A stretch of DNA of 64,000 bases, taken from NCBI RefSeq assembly GCF_963576615.1, contig NC_088712.1, positions 28,425,870-28,489,869 of the forward strand, in the 5' to 3' direction. This DNA comes from Watersipora subatra (Eukaryota; Bryozoa; Gymnolaemata; Cheilostomatida; Watersiporidae). How positions within the stretch are numbered: position 1 is the stretch's first letter; every line of letters starts with the position of its first letter. The notes beneath the pieces are model-generated. The model was not told where the DNA came from and made no database searches. It saw only the letters and a program-made list of their open reading frames with translations. Below, in pieces: positions 12,816 through 25,200 of the stretch. The position numbers and the translations under genes are program-made.

Positions 12816-13761
12816 GCAGAAATTACGTTTTCATATCTGTAATTCAAGAATTGTAGTCAGTTCAAACTTAATATTTAATTTAATTATCACATTTAAATTA
12901 TCTTGAACTATTAATTTGAAAGAGATTTCAGATTTAAGAGGTCGATGACAATCGTAATAACTAGATAGGTTGTGACAGCTTGATGGATAAATAAACTATT
13001 AAGTGTCTGGCTACTCCGTGTTGTCCTAACTGACTATACATGTACATACAGAAGACATACAGTGGTGATCGTAATTGTGGGACCACTTAAAACAAATGTG
13101 TAATTTGTTATTAATTCATAACTTGTTAAGTATTTATTTATGAATTGCGACAATATGCACATCACTAGAAAGCTAATGATGTCCTCCTACACAAGAATAT
13201 TATTAAATAGCAACTGATATTTGCGTTTTTAGTCTGGTTTTGGTGTAACGTAGCTGCATCTGCACATGATAACATAAAGCGCAATAAAAACTTAGATTTT
13301 AGAGTTTGAAATCATTGAAGAAATTGGCCATATTCAACACGGTTATTGCACATACGTGTAACTATATGAAAGTAAACTGGTGGCCTCTGGAGTCTTAGTA
13401 GCAATTTGATATTTAGTTGTCCAATCCTTATTGTCAATCAGAGGATAAGATAGAATGGGTACCAAATAAATATAGTTTTTGCATGAGAATGCTTTTGATG
13501 GTCAATAGAATGTCTATAAAACCCTTTTCTCAAATATCTAGAGTAAGTATGGTCTGAGATAATAAAGAGAATGAGTTTACCCCATAAATGACAACAAACA
13601 ACAAACGCGAAAAAAATTACTAGTTGGTCTCCATTACAATCGCTGTAAATTACAAACACCTAGCCACCAACACTAGACATGTTTTGTCATATCTAGTTGA
13701 GTTCTGTTGGAATCGTTGTAAAAATTATTGAGAATTTAGTTTTAAATTTATAAATACACAT

Positions 13762-14424
13762 CATAGTAATATACAGATACTTGCAATCGACATAGTAATA
13801 TACAGATACTTACCATAGACATAGTAATATACAGATACTTACAATAGACATAATAATATACAGATACTTACAATAGACATAGTAATATACAGATACTTAT
13901 AATAAACATAGTAATATACAGATACTTACAATAGACATAGTAATATACAGATACTTACCATAGACATAGTAATATACAGATACTTACAATAGACAATAAT
14001 ATACAGATACTTACAATAGACATAGTAATATACAGATACTTACAATAGACATAGTAATATACAGATACTTACAATAGACATAATAATATACAGATACTTA
14101 CAATAGACATAGTAATATACAGATACTTACAATAGACATAGTAATATACAGATACTTACAATAGACATAGTAATATACAGATACTTACAATAGACATAGT
14201 AATATACAGATACTTACAATAGACATAGTAATATACAGATATTTACAATAAACATAGTAATATACAGATACTTACAATAGACAGTAATATACAGATACTT
14301 ACAATAGACATAGTAATATACAGATACTTACAATAAACATAGTAATATACAGATACTTACAATAAACATAGTAATATACAGATACTTACAATAAACATAG
14401 TAATATACAGATACTTACAATAAA
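13762..14424 (-). repeat. 29-bp minisatellite upstream of COQ6 carrying consensus 5' splice sites
   Basis: About 22 copies of a 29-bp unit. On the minus strand most units contain TTGTAAGTATCTG, that is GTAAGTAT, which pairs fully with U1 snRNA at +1 to +8. It lies about 950-1,600 bp upstream of the COQ6 ATG. Confidence 0.95.
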
Positions 14425-14834
14425 ACAAACACAACAGATTAATACTAATACATGTATTGTAATGTAGTGTAATGACAATGGTCCTAATTTAATTTACTCA
14501 TATGTGATAGGAAAGGATATACATGGATGAGGAAAAATGTCAATTTCACAAAACATATCAAGTATTAGAAAAGCATGCATCCTTGACTCAAAGCTACACA
14601 TGTAACATAGTGTAACACTTGTTTCCACATTAGTATCAAGTATCAGCTCCTGAGCAGTTTTTTCATCTCCATTTACAATGCATGTGTATTTGACCTATCC
14701 ATTACTAAGGATTTCATACATACTTGACCGCTCCATCACTGACTAAGGATTTGATACAAATTTGACCGCTCCACCACTGGTGGAGATTTATCAAAGATAA
14801 TCTCACCTTTTAACTTTCTCTAAATTAACAAAGA

Positions 14835-15186
14835 ATAACCTTGGTTGCATCTGAACAACTACCACATTCAAGACAAGGAATAACCTTGGTAGCATCTGAA
14901 CAACTACCACATTCAAGACAAGGAATAACCTTGGTTGCATCTGAACAACTACCACATTCAAGACAAGGAATAACCTTGGTTGCATCTGAACAACTACCAC
15001 ATTCAAGACAAGGAATAACCTTGGTTGCATCTGAACAACTACCACATTCAAGACAAGGAATAACCTTGGTTGCATCTGAACAACTACCACATTCAAGACA
15101 AGGAATAACCTTGGTTGCATCTGAACAACTACCACATTCAAGACAAGGAATAACCTTGGTTGCATCTGAACAACTGTCACATTCAA
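14835..15186. repeat. 45-bp minisatellite, intergenic
   Basis: About eight near-identical 45-bp units (each starts near AACCTTGGTTGCATCTGAAC). Since 45 is a multiple of 3, both strands stay open across the array, giving long but repetitive false ORFs. Confidence 0.95.
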
Positions 15187-15551
15187 GAGATAGTTTTCAT
15201 TCTCTTTTATCATGCTCTTAGTTTTGTTTTTGACCCTATCACTTGGTAAAATTATTATAAGCAAACTACTGACAGGGTACGACATACATGTAAGTTATGA
15301 GTTGGCCAAATAAAGCAATAATCTCTCTCTCAAAGTACCATGTCCTGTGAGGATATAGGCAATCATGGTTCTCCCCACTTCCTATAACCATGACTGTTCT
15401 TAGCAGGTGTCTGTCAACAGTGGTTTGCCATTGCCTTGGTGCGTTTACTGAGACACCATCTCTAGATAGCTGGCTGTTAGCTAACAATGAAACTCCGCCC
15501 TTTGTCAGGTTTTGTATTTTTGTAGCGCAGATGGGAAAGCCGATTTAGTTG

Positions 15552-15640
15552 CTGATAACCCAACTTTGCACAGAAGCAATTGTGGTTGGACTGATCATAA
15601 GCCAGCACCCTAACCACCAAACTATGGCTGCTCTTTATGC
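15552..15640 (-). repeat. tRNA-derived SINE-like repeat
   Basis: The minus strand reads ATAGTTTGGTGGTTAGGGTG with a degenerate B box (ATCAGTCCAACC). Confidence 0.45.
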
Positions 15641-17727
15641 AATAATACTAATCAAATAAATAGGCACCCCTATTACCCCAACTGGTATAAACAGAAGCTT
15701 GTTGGCCCTTGTTGACTACAGCCTTGACTGCAATGCACAACGCCCTGTCTATGATGTTAGCTCCCCTTCTTGTGGTCCTTGCTATCATTTCATACCTCCA
15801 TTTTAAACAACAGTAAGTATGTACAATGTGAATAAACACAGCTGATAAGCCAAAACACGAAGCTAAGTTAACTCACCATACATACTGATAAGAAGGGAGT
15901 ACCTAAGGAATGCAGTCAACAAACATAAAACACCATATTATTGCTTAGCATCTCTGAGCAACAAGTAGATGATAAAACACATGGAAAGGAAAAATGCAAA
16001 CTGTGGCTCACATTTTTAAGCATCTTGGACGTGCCACCCATAAAGCTGTAACCTTAAAGTATAAATTGCTTTTACCAAATGTTTACAAAATTTTGCCTTT
16101 ACTGACAAGGAGTGTTCATGCAATTTCTCATCAACGATTGTATTTTAAATGCTTGTATACAACCTAATTCTTTTATTTTGATCACCATGTACAGCGCTTT
16201 AAACTTAATTTTTATAACTAAATAACATTGCTGAGTTCAAAGTATCTCACCAACTTCATACACCTGGTTTTTATTGTGCAGATTAGGAGTTGTGCGCACA
16301 TTGAGTTACCGTGCCATAAGTGTTTCAATGTTTCAATGGACATTCACATGTTTCAGATTAACACGGGTGCTTTGCTATAAAAATGACTTCTATGCCAGAG
16401 GTCATAGTGGCACACTTCTGTATCACTTAGCAGCACGCTTTCAAAACAGGAACGATTGAAGTGTGGAAAATTTTTAAAATGGAATTGCTTACACAGCATT
16501 TTCTTGCGCATCATTTGTTTGTGACGTTTCCATCTTTCGCAAGCGTAAAACATTCGGTAGAAATTTGTGAGTAACAAAACTCGCTTGACTTGAATTAACC
16601 ATTTCATGGAAAAATAGTGTTAGAGGATCTTAAAAATGATGTAAAGGAATGATATGACAACTACTTGAGATGGGGATGTCCAACATAGTCATGTGGTGCT
16701 AGCTAGTATGAATCCTGTGATTAGTTAAGAGCTGGTTGAACCTGGTTGTCTAGTTCATGTACCATGTTTGTACAGCTGCTAAAGCATAAACACTAGTGGC
16801 AATACCCTTCAATTCATACTTGTACTAAAGCCGTATACAACTGATAGTAATCAAGTATCTTTAATCAGCAAAGGGGGCACTCATCTCTTTGCAGTTATAC
16901 CTGAACTTGCAATAACGGCAACATATTCTTGGTTTAACACACTGATCAAGCTGGTAAGACTATAAAACTGCTGTTTTAAGGCTAATGGATTTCACAGTGA
17001 ATCTAAGCGCTTAGTGATGCTGAGGCTTATTAAAGAACTACCCGGAAAACTCTAGTCTTAGAACCTGTATGTTTAAAGGCTCTTAAGCATTTTAAGCAGT
17101 TTATCAGATGTAAAAGATTAACTTTTTATAAAAAAAAAAATTACTTTGCTCACATATGCTTGAGAATTTACATCCTGAAACTCAATTTTTGTAAGAAAAG
17201 CTCTGTTTGAACGTCTTTCTCTTTTAAAAAGGAGTGAGCACCTCTACATTGAAAGTAGCTATGGTGATAGTTTAGTTGTACTGCATTACCAGTTTCCTGC
17301 AGTGAAAAACATTCGCAAATAGAAAACATGATTTACGAATGCAACTCATATACAGCTATGCAAACAGAAAACAGTAAAAATCACAGAACATTTCGAAAGA
17401 TCACATAATAGGGATTCAAACAACAATGTAGTGTGTGCACCTGTGTGTAATCAAGGAAAATTTTCAGACTCAAATTGTATACACATAGCCAACAATCTTT
17501 TTGGATCACTAAAAGTTGTTTGATTCAATTTAAAAAAATTTTAACGAGAGTTTTTAATGTCTCATCGAATCTAAGGCCTTAGCAAATTACAAATCTGCAG
17601 TAGCAGCTCCCTTGATTTAGTTAAGGCTAATTCATTGAATGTATAAACAATCACCTCTTACATAAACCTTTCTTTCGAAATCATAAAACAAACAACGAAC
17701 GATATTTGAATATGATTCACTCTAATA
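15641..17727. other. Intergenic, no gene seen
   Basis: AT-rich DNA between COQ6 and the coiled-coil gene. No ORF with protein-like sequence on either strand and no clear repeat. Confidence 0.6.
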
Positions 17728-18320
17728 TGTAATGGATTTACTGAGCTGAGCTTTCTCTAATTATCATGAGTGTTCAACTATTCTTGGATTAGCCCAAAGG
17801 CCAGCTTGCGCAGAAAGCCCATAGATTAACACCCAGCCCTTGCTATATAAGCAAAGGTGCTTCAGTCTTAAGCAGGAGGGGTAAGAATATGCAACAGAGA
17901 AGATACCCTAGCGAGGGAGAACAAAGAGCACAGAGCTAGCAATACAGACTACGAACGACAGAACTAAAGATTGGGAGTTACGTTCTTAATTTTTATTAAA
18001 AACAGCGTGGTAACATTAACCTACCTTTGTGCAGCTTTATAACATATATATATATCTTAACATTCTTACATTTACAAGTGTAACTGTTCGATTATTTGTT
18101 ATTAACTCATTTCAGCATTACGCTTGATTGTAGTGAATTGTATCTAATTGTTCCATCTTTCCATGTTTATAGAGCTTGTGTAAATAAGGAGCCATTATTC
18201 ACCAGACATCTTGCTTGCAACCATTACAGTTGTGCATGAGAGCTATTACTCATTCGGTAAAAGACAACTTGTACGCAGAACCCACTTGCATGTGGCTAGT
18301 CAGCGCTGACTTCCACAACA
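17728..18320 (+). repeat. Solo LTR of the element 2 family, plus orientation
   Basis: This stretch is a diverged, inverted relative of the 569-bp LTR. It starts TGTAATGGATTTACTGAGCT and ends with ACTTCCACAACA, with a shared TATA region TGCTATATAAGC (17841-17852). It is about 593 bp because of small insertions. No gag/pol sequence adjoins it and I see no clean target duplication, so it is an old solo LTR made by LTR-LTR recombination. It sits about 920 bp upstream of the coiled-coil gene start, in the same direction. Confidence 0.85.
17844..17850 (+). promoter_or_regulatory. TATA box of the solo LTR
   Basis: TATATAA at the place matching the TATA box of the complete element's LTRs. It reads toward the coiled-coil gene. 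Whether it is used is unknown. Confidence 0.5.
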
Positions 18321-19241
18321 ACATAATAGTCTGCATGTTATGCCACTTAAAGAACTAGGCTTGCAACAATTAAGCTAATCTCACCAATTTTTCTGATAAA
18401 GATGCTTTACCCAAAAACAACATGAATTTCTATGTAAATAAGCTAGCATTAAAATTGTATCAAATTAACTATGTAGCAATGTATAGAAAAGAAAAAAAAC
18501 TAAAATCAGTTATTGAAACGAGATAATTCGTGTTGTTTTGAAGTGCTTTAAAAAGTGCACCAACGTCAACAGTGTGATTTCTTAATTTAAAAAACCAAGA
18601 AGTAACTTTTGCATGTATATATGAACAATAATAGTAACAAGTAACCTAATCAAACAAAGTATCATGACTGGCACTTGGCAACGATTTTCCACGCCTTCCA
18701 TTTTAGGGGAAATTCTACGGCAATACTTAAAAATAATACGAAGCGCATTCGCTACTCTTGTATGTTATTCATCATTGTCTTTGAAAGAATCGGATATAAT
18801 GAATTTGTACGTAATTCTAAGCGGCACAAATATTTAACACCATTGATGTCGTGAAATACTTTTGTGTCTATGGTGACTTGTAAACAAAATGTATGACAGT
18901 GCTGCCAGTCATCACAAGCGTCTACTAGCGCTTTCGTCTTAAGTGGTCTATTGTATCAGGCGTTGCTTGTGACAACAAACCTCTGGTATTGATTGTTTTA
19001 AAATAAATAGTCTCTATTTCAAAGTCATAAAGAAATAGCTATGCTTGTAGATTTAAGTGGAAGTCTATAATATTTTTTATTTACAGATTTTCCACTTGTA
19101 TGCGTTTATTTTAAGAGAAGTATTTCTTAAGTAGACATCTTTATACTTTGCATAAAACGTCATTTGCATCATTAAAACATTTTTTGCAACATTTTTGTTA
19201 TATTATCAACAAGAAAAACATTGTAACACTCGTAGCTATTG
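18321..19241 (+). promoter_or_regulatory. Upstream region of the coiled-coil gene
   Basis: About 920 bp between the solo LTR and the first ATG. No convincing TATA box, and a non-coding 5' exon cannot be excluded. Regulatory content is inferred from position only. Confidence 0.35.
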
Positions 19242-22200
19242 ATGGATTTTACAGAGCAAACCGAGCAGAAGCAGGTTCTCGTGTCTAGAGTAAGCAGTAA
19301 CCTAAATCATTCAGTTTCACAAATGTTGTCAGATTGTAGCCATGCAGTATGTATATTTTTTATGATTATGTCAGTATTTAATAACATTTTAGTGTTTACT
19401 GTTGAGTCCTAAACAATCTAATGACAGAACTCCGAGATGACTTCACGACTCGAGTTACTTGAAAAGCTAGTCAACAAGTGCAATCTTTCTACTCAAAGAG
19501 CCACTCACACAAACATAATCAGTAAGACTTTAATTTAGATTAATGCTTAGTACTTGTTGTTAATAGCAACTAAAACAACCGCAATTCTCAGCTGTTACTT
19601 GTTGGTGAATCTAATGTTGTTGAAGCTCGCTGCTGCTTGAAAATTATATTGACAACTAGTAACTACGACGAGTCATTAGTAATATTTTATGTATTTACTA
19701 TTAAGTAGAAACACCATTTTAATAAAATTTTGTTTTTTATTAGCCCATATTTGACTTTTTTAAAATTTGTTTTCAAATTATATCATTTATGCAAGATAAA
19801 ATACTCAAGCCAAGTTTTGGCTATGTGACATTCTACATATCTCTGCATTTTTAACCACATGGTATAATTTTCTGCTCACTTTTAAGATCTGAGTTTTTAG
19901 ATTGCATTTGTTCCAAAAGGCTAGCTAGACTGACTTTTCAACTATGAATCTGTTTTTTTAAAGCTGAGGGAGCACGAGTGTTGGATGATGTAGAGTTAGA
20001 GAGAGAGCTGAGATTCCAGGAAGAACTTGAAGAAGCAGTAGCAGCTGCTGAAGCGCGTGCAGAGAGGGAGAAGCAACAAGCACTTTATCGACAGCAAAAA
20101 CAGCTGAATGAAGAAAAAGAAAGGGCGCTGCAAGCCCAGAAAGAGTACTTGGAACAAGTTGCGGAAAGAGTTGCTGAACAGCGAGACAGGTGAGAAGAGA
20201 TTAAGCGCTGTGATATTTTAAAAGAGGCAAAATGTAATTGATTAAGCGGTAATCTGCTGGTGTAGTATTGTCTGGTAAATTTAATTTCTCTTTCTTTTCT
20301 TCTAGTCGTAGTAGTTACTGGTTTTTATTTACATTTTTTCATTGCTATCTGCCATTTTTACAATATTGCCGGCATGTTGATTTAGAAAGTTTTCTATTGC
20401 TTGTAAAATAAATTATTAGCGTTAAACATTAACATAAAGCTATGTTGAATGCCCAAAAGTAGTAACGCATAAAGCAGCAGTGATTCAAACAAATGTTTTT
20501 AATTTGTTGGAAACAATATTTATGATGAACAATTAAGAAAAAGCAAAATGTTAAATTGTTAACATTGTGTTTATTATTATTCAACATAAGAAAATACATC
20601 AAAAATAATTATATATTACTTTAAAGGTTTGGATTTTCCGTACTTTTTATTAAAAGGCTATGTATTCTTCAACATATATTAGAGAACTCTACCTAAAACG
20701 CCCCATGACATTTGTAATCAATTGAATTTGGCTTATACTGTGGTCCTTTCAGATTGAATGTGGCAAATGGCAGCAGTTGGTAAAATTTTGATAACCTTTT
20801 TTACATTATTTTTTATTACGAGTAGTTAGCTCCTCTGCTGGTCTTGTCTTCTCCTGTTGATTGCTTAGACATGTTGTCTGCCATACTGTGATCGCTTTTA
20901 TGTTAATAATTAAAATGTCAAAACTTTCTGACATAGAAATATGTCTGTCTTGTTCTTCTCTTCAACACCCGATACACCTTAATGCTACCAGCCCAAGCTC
21001 ACTAGCGCTAGTCTGATCACCTGTAAACTCCTAATGTTCAATCAGCCTGACTGTCTCTGGTATAAAGTTTAATTGAAGAGTTCCTTGTGCTTTTATGAGC
21101 ATACAGGAAAATATGAAGCATGGTTTATTTTAACTCTTCGTATCACCATCTTTCTACCCAAGTTCTTCTGATATCTTCTTTGCTTTCTGGGGGCTGGCTG
21201 TCACTGCCCTGCTCTACCTGTCATGAGAAGTTAATTTTTTAAAACTGTAGTCAATCTTTTATCAATTATTTTAATTAACTAACAAACTTTTATAGAAACC
21301 ATCAACTTGTGTTGTTGAATTTTGAGGAGTTGCTTACCCTCAAACTCTAAAATAACTAGGCCTCTAAGAATACTAAACTTATGCTTTATTTTGAGTTGTT
21401 ATGTTCCCCTTATAATAGCTACTTTTCATGCATTATTTAGAGTTGTCTCAGCATGACTAGCCATACTGATGCATGCAGCCATTGGTCACCTTCACCTTAG
21501 AGTAAGTTCCGTCTCTTCCCATTGTTATAGGCTGGAAGCAGAGCGGATTAAGGAACTGACAGAAAAACTAGAAAATGAGAAAGAAGAAGCTTTGAGGCAA
21601 CAGTGGGAGCATGCTCTCGAAGAAAGAAGACTAGCAGTAGAAAGTGCTTGCCAGGCATTAACTATTAAGTTAAATAAGGAACACAGGCTAGACAAAGAAA
21701 TGGGAATTGCTAATGCTTTAAAACAGGCTAGGGTAAGGTTGTTTTAACATTTATGTACAAACTTATTTTTTATGTATATTTATTATGAGTTCGAGTGTCA
21801 TTAACCCCACACTCTGGGTGTATGTTTGAACCTTACTCTGTGGTGAGTATTTTGATATTTTCAGTGGCGTGGTCAGTCTAGGAAAGGAACTGCGCACACA
21901 ATTTTATTTGTCTATAAAATTGACTCGCTACAATGCGATCTACAGAAAAGCATAAAATGCAATCTGCAACATCCCCTCTCTTTTAGTGATGAGAGCACCC
22001 TAATCTGTTGCAGTTATTAAGACAAAGCAAATGTAAACAAAACCAGATTACTATACAGCGAGCTACACAACTAACCAAGCAGGAAGCATTTCAAAACAAA
22101 ATTACAGTAATTATAATATAGCAGTAGTTTGATTGTCCATCTATGTCAGCAACATGTTTTTTTATAACACATAGTCTGAGAGCCACTGTGGCTTCTGCCT

Positions 22201-25200
22201 CTGACTTCCCGATCGGCGAACCGGAACAGGATTCTCGGGCGGCTCTGCTGTAGAAGGGGTTGATGCAGTCGTCTCAGTATTGTCCGTTACAGCTACCGGC
22301 AACTCCTCACACTGCTCGACTAAAGCTGGCCTCAACTCACGCCTGTTCTGACGAAGGAGGTCGTCCTCTACTTGTACGCTGTACGAACGTCCCGTTAGCT
22401 GTTGAACCACTCTTGCTTCCTTCCATTCACTACGATGTTTTTGATAATCACGCAGAAACACAGGCTCACCAACTCGCAACGGCCTCAGTTCTCTTGCCCC
22501 TTTGTTGTACTTGGACTGTTGTTGCATCCTTTTTTCATCCTTTTGGGCCGAACTCACTCGTTCAAGTTCCGTTGGAACCGGAGCTTTCTCGGGGAGTGCT
22601 GACCGGGTGGCCTTCCCAATTAGCCTCTGGGCAGGACTTGTCGACAACCCTTCAGTAACAGTGTTGCGATATTCCAGCAGTGCTAGAAAGGGATCTTCGC
22701 ATCTTCTGAGCATTCTTTTGACTATTTTTATCGTCGCTTCCACTTTTCCATTTGACTGCGGGTAGTGAGGGCTGCTCGTCGTGTGCTGAAACCCCCAAGA
22801 CTCTGCAAACTTAGCAAAGATGTGAGAAGTGAACTGAGGGCCATTGTCACTGTGAACGGTAATCGGTATGCCTCATCGGGCAAAGGTCTTCTTCAACGCC
22901 GCGATCACCTCATCAGTACTTTGCTGTCCAAGCCTCTCAAACTCCATGAAGTCTGACGAGTAGTCAACCACCATCACATAATGATGACCTCCTTGCTCAA
23001 AAAATCCACACCCACTTTTGACCACACCTTTATCGGCACCTCGTGGCTACAAAGAAGTTCTTTACCCTGCCTAGGAGAGTCCTTAATGCACGTCCTACAT
23101 GTCTGTATCAACCCGTGCATGTCCTCCGAAAGTGACGGCCAATACACCGTTAGCCTAGCCCTCCTAAGAGTTGCCTGAATTCCCAAGTAAGCAGTGTGCA
23201 ACTTGCGCAACATTTCTGTCTGCAGAGCCAGTGGGACCACAACTCGAAGTTCCTTGAACACAAGACCGTTCTCCACCAAGAGCTCATCCTGAAATGACTT
23301 GTATGGCCTCAGTGAGCCAGACACAGCACCCAGGCAACTTCCACGAATCCATTCTATCAGTTCTTGCATCTCCGTATCTTGCTGTGTCGCCTTCCACAGA
23401 TGGTGGTACTCGGGCACTGGAAGCGGCAGGTCATTCGAGTTCTCCGACACTGCGAAAACATGCAGCCTTGCTGACTGGTCCTCTGGGTTCTCCATATGAC
23501 TGTCACGCGACAGCATGTCAGCCGTCAACTGTTCTTTTTCTGGCTTCCAAACTACCTTGAAGCCTGAATATCTCTGCAGTGTGAGCAAAAATGCTTGCAC
23601 GCGCCTTGTTGCTTTGTGAATTGACTTTTTGAAGATCGCAACCAAGGCTTGGTGATCCGTTTGCACAGTTACATCTGGATGACCAAATATATATTGGTCC
23701 AATCTAGTCATTCCAAACACAATGGCTAGGGTCTCCAGCTTTATCGGTGCGTAGTTGCGCTCACTTGATGTCAATGAACGAGAAACATACGTCACAGGCT
23801 TGCCATTCTGCAGAAGAACCGCTCCTAAACCTGCTGTGGAAGCATCCGTCTGAACAACGATTGGAGAATTTACATCGAAGTTCTGCAAAGTCTCGGCTTT
23901 GGTTAGAGCATTTTTCAGTTTGGCAAATGCCTCCTGTTGAGGATCTTCCCAAACAAACGACTTGTTGTTTACTAGCTGTCTTAATGGCTCCGACTCAGCG
24001 GAAAGGTGCGGAATGAATTTTGACATGTACGTCACGCGTCCCAGGAAACGCCGCACACCTTCCGATGATGTGGGGGTTCTATCTTTGCTATTGCCTCCAC
24101 CTTCTTAGGGTCAGGCTGCAATCCATTCGATGTGAGAACATGTCTGATATATGGCAACTCGGGTTGAATGAATTTGAACTTGTCCTTGTTGAGTCGTGGG
24201 CCACATCTCCTGGCTCGCTCCAGAAGGTTTCTCAAACGGCTGTCGTGTTCACTCCTGTCCTTGCCGAACACAAGTATGTCATCTGCTACCACGGTAACAC
24301 CCTCCAGACCCACCAAGGTGTCTGCCAATCGTCGCTGAAACTCTTCTGGGGCACTAGATATACCGAACGGCATTCTCAGATACTTGTATCATCCATTGGG
24401 TGTCCAGAAGGTAGTCAGGTCAATCGACTGGGCTGCGAGCTTTACTTGTTGGAAGCCGCTGGTGGCATCACAAAGTGAAAAATATCGCGCTGCATTTAGC
24501 TGTGGGAGGACGTCGTCTAGAGTCGTCATCGGCATCGATTCCGTCTTATGGCTCTGTTTAGATTCTGGGGATCAATACAGATCCTCACAGATCCATTTGG
24601 CTTCCTGAAGGGTTGCATATGACTGATCCATTCTGTAGGGGTCTCCACCTTGGCAATTACCTTACTCTCTTCCAGCCTGTTTAGCTCTGCCTTGACATCA
24701 TCCTTTATTGTCAGTGGGACTTTTCTAGGACGTACCTGGACAGGCTTTACCGTCGGATCCAGTTCAATCTCATACTCTCCTGGTAACAGCCCCAGTCCTT
24801 GAAAGACGTCTTCATACTCCTGCAGTATCACATCCAGGTCAGCATCACACACTAGATTGATCGCTTCCTGCAAAGTAATTAGCTGCAAGTCCAAACACGT
24901 TGTGGCCGATAATAAGCTATGCTGTGCGGTGCTAACGACCAAGAACTTGAGTTTATGAGCCTCATTGTTCCCGTCGCAGGCTTCTAGAAAACACCAACCC
25001 TTAGGTGTGCACTCTGACCCATCATATAGAGTGAGCTAAGTCTTGGTGTGTGTCAGCCCTGGCGCTCCCATCAGCTGGTGATCCCTCTCTGTCAGGACAT
25101 TGCACGTTGCACCCATGTCCAACTGGAACTCAATAGCTCTGACTTTACTTTCTGTCGCTACCTCTAATGTCACCAGCAATTTTCTACCTCATTTCTTGAT

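Noticed and set aside
14803-15285. 160- and 126-codon open frames on opposite strands
   Set aside because: Both arise from an eight-copy 45-bp repeat whose unit length is a multiple of three.
22260-24608. Several plus-strand frames of 60-150 codons
   Set aside because: Shadows of the minus-strand pol region of element 1.
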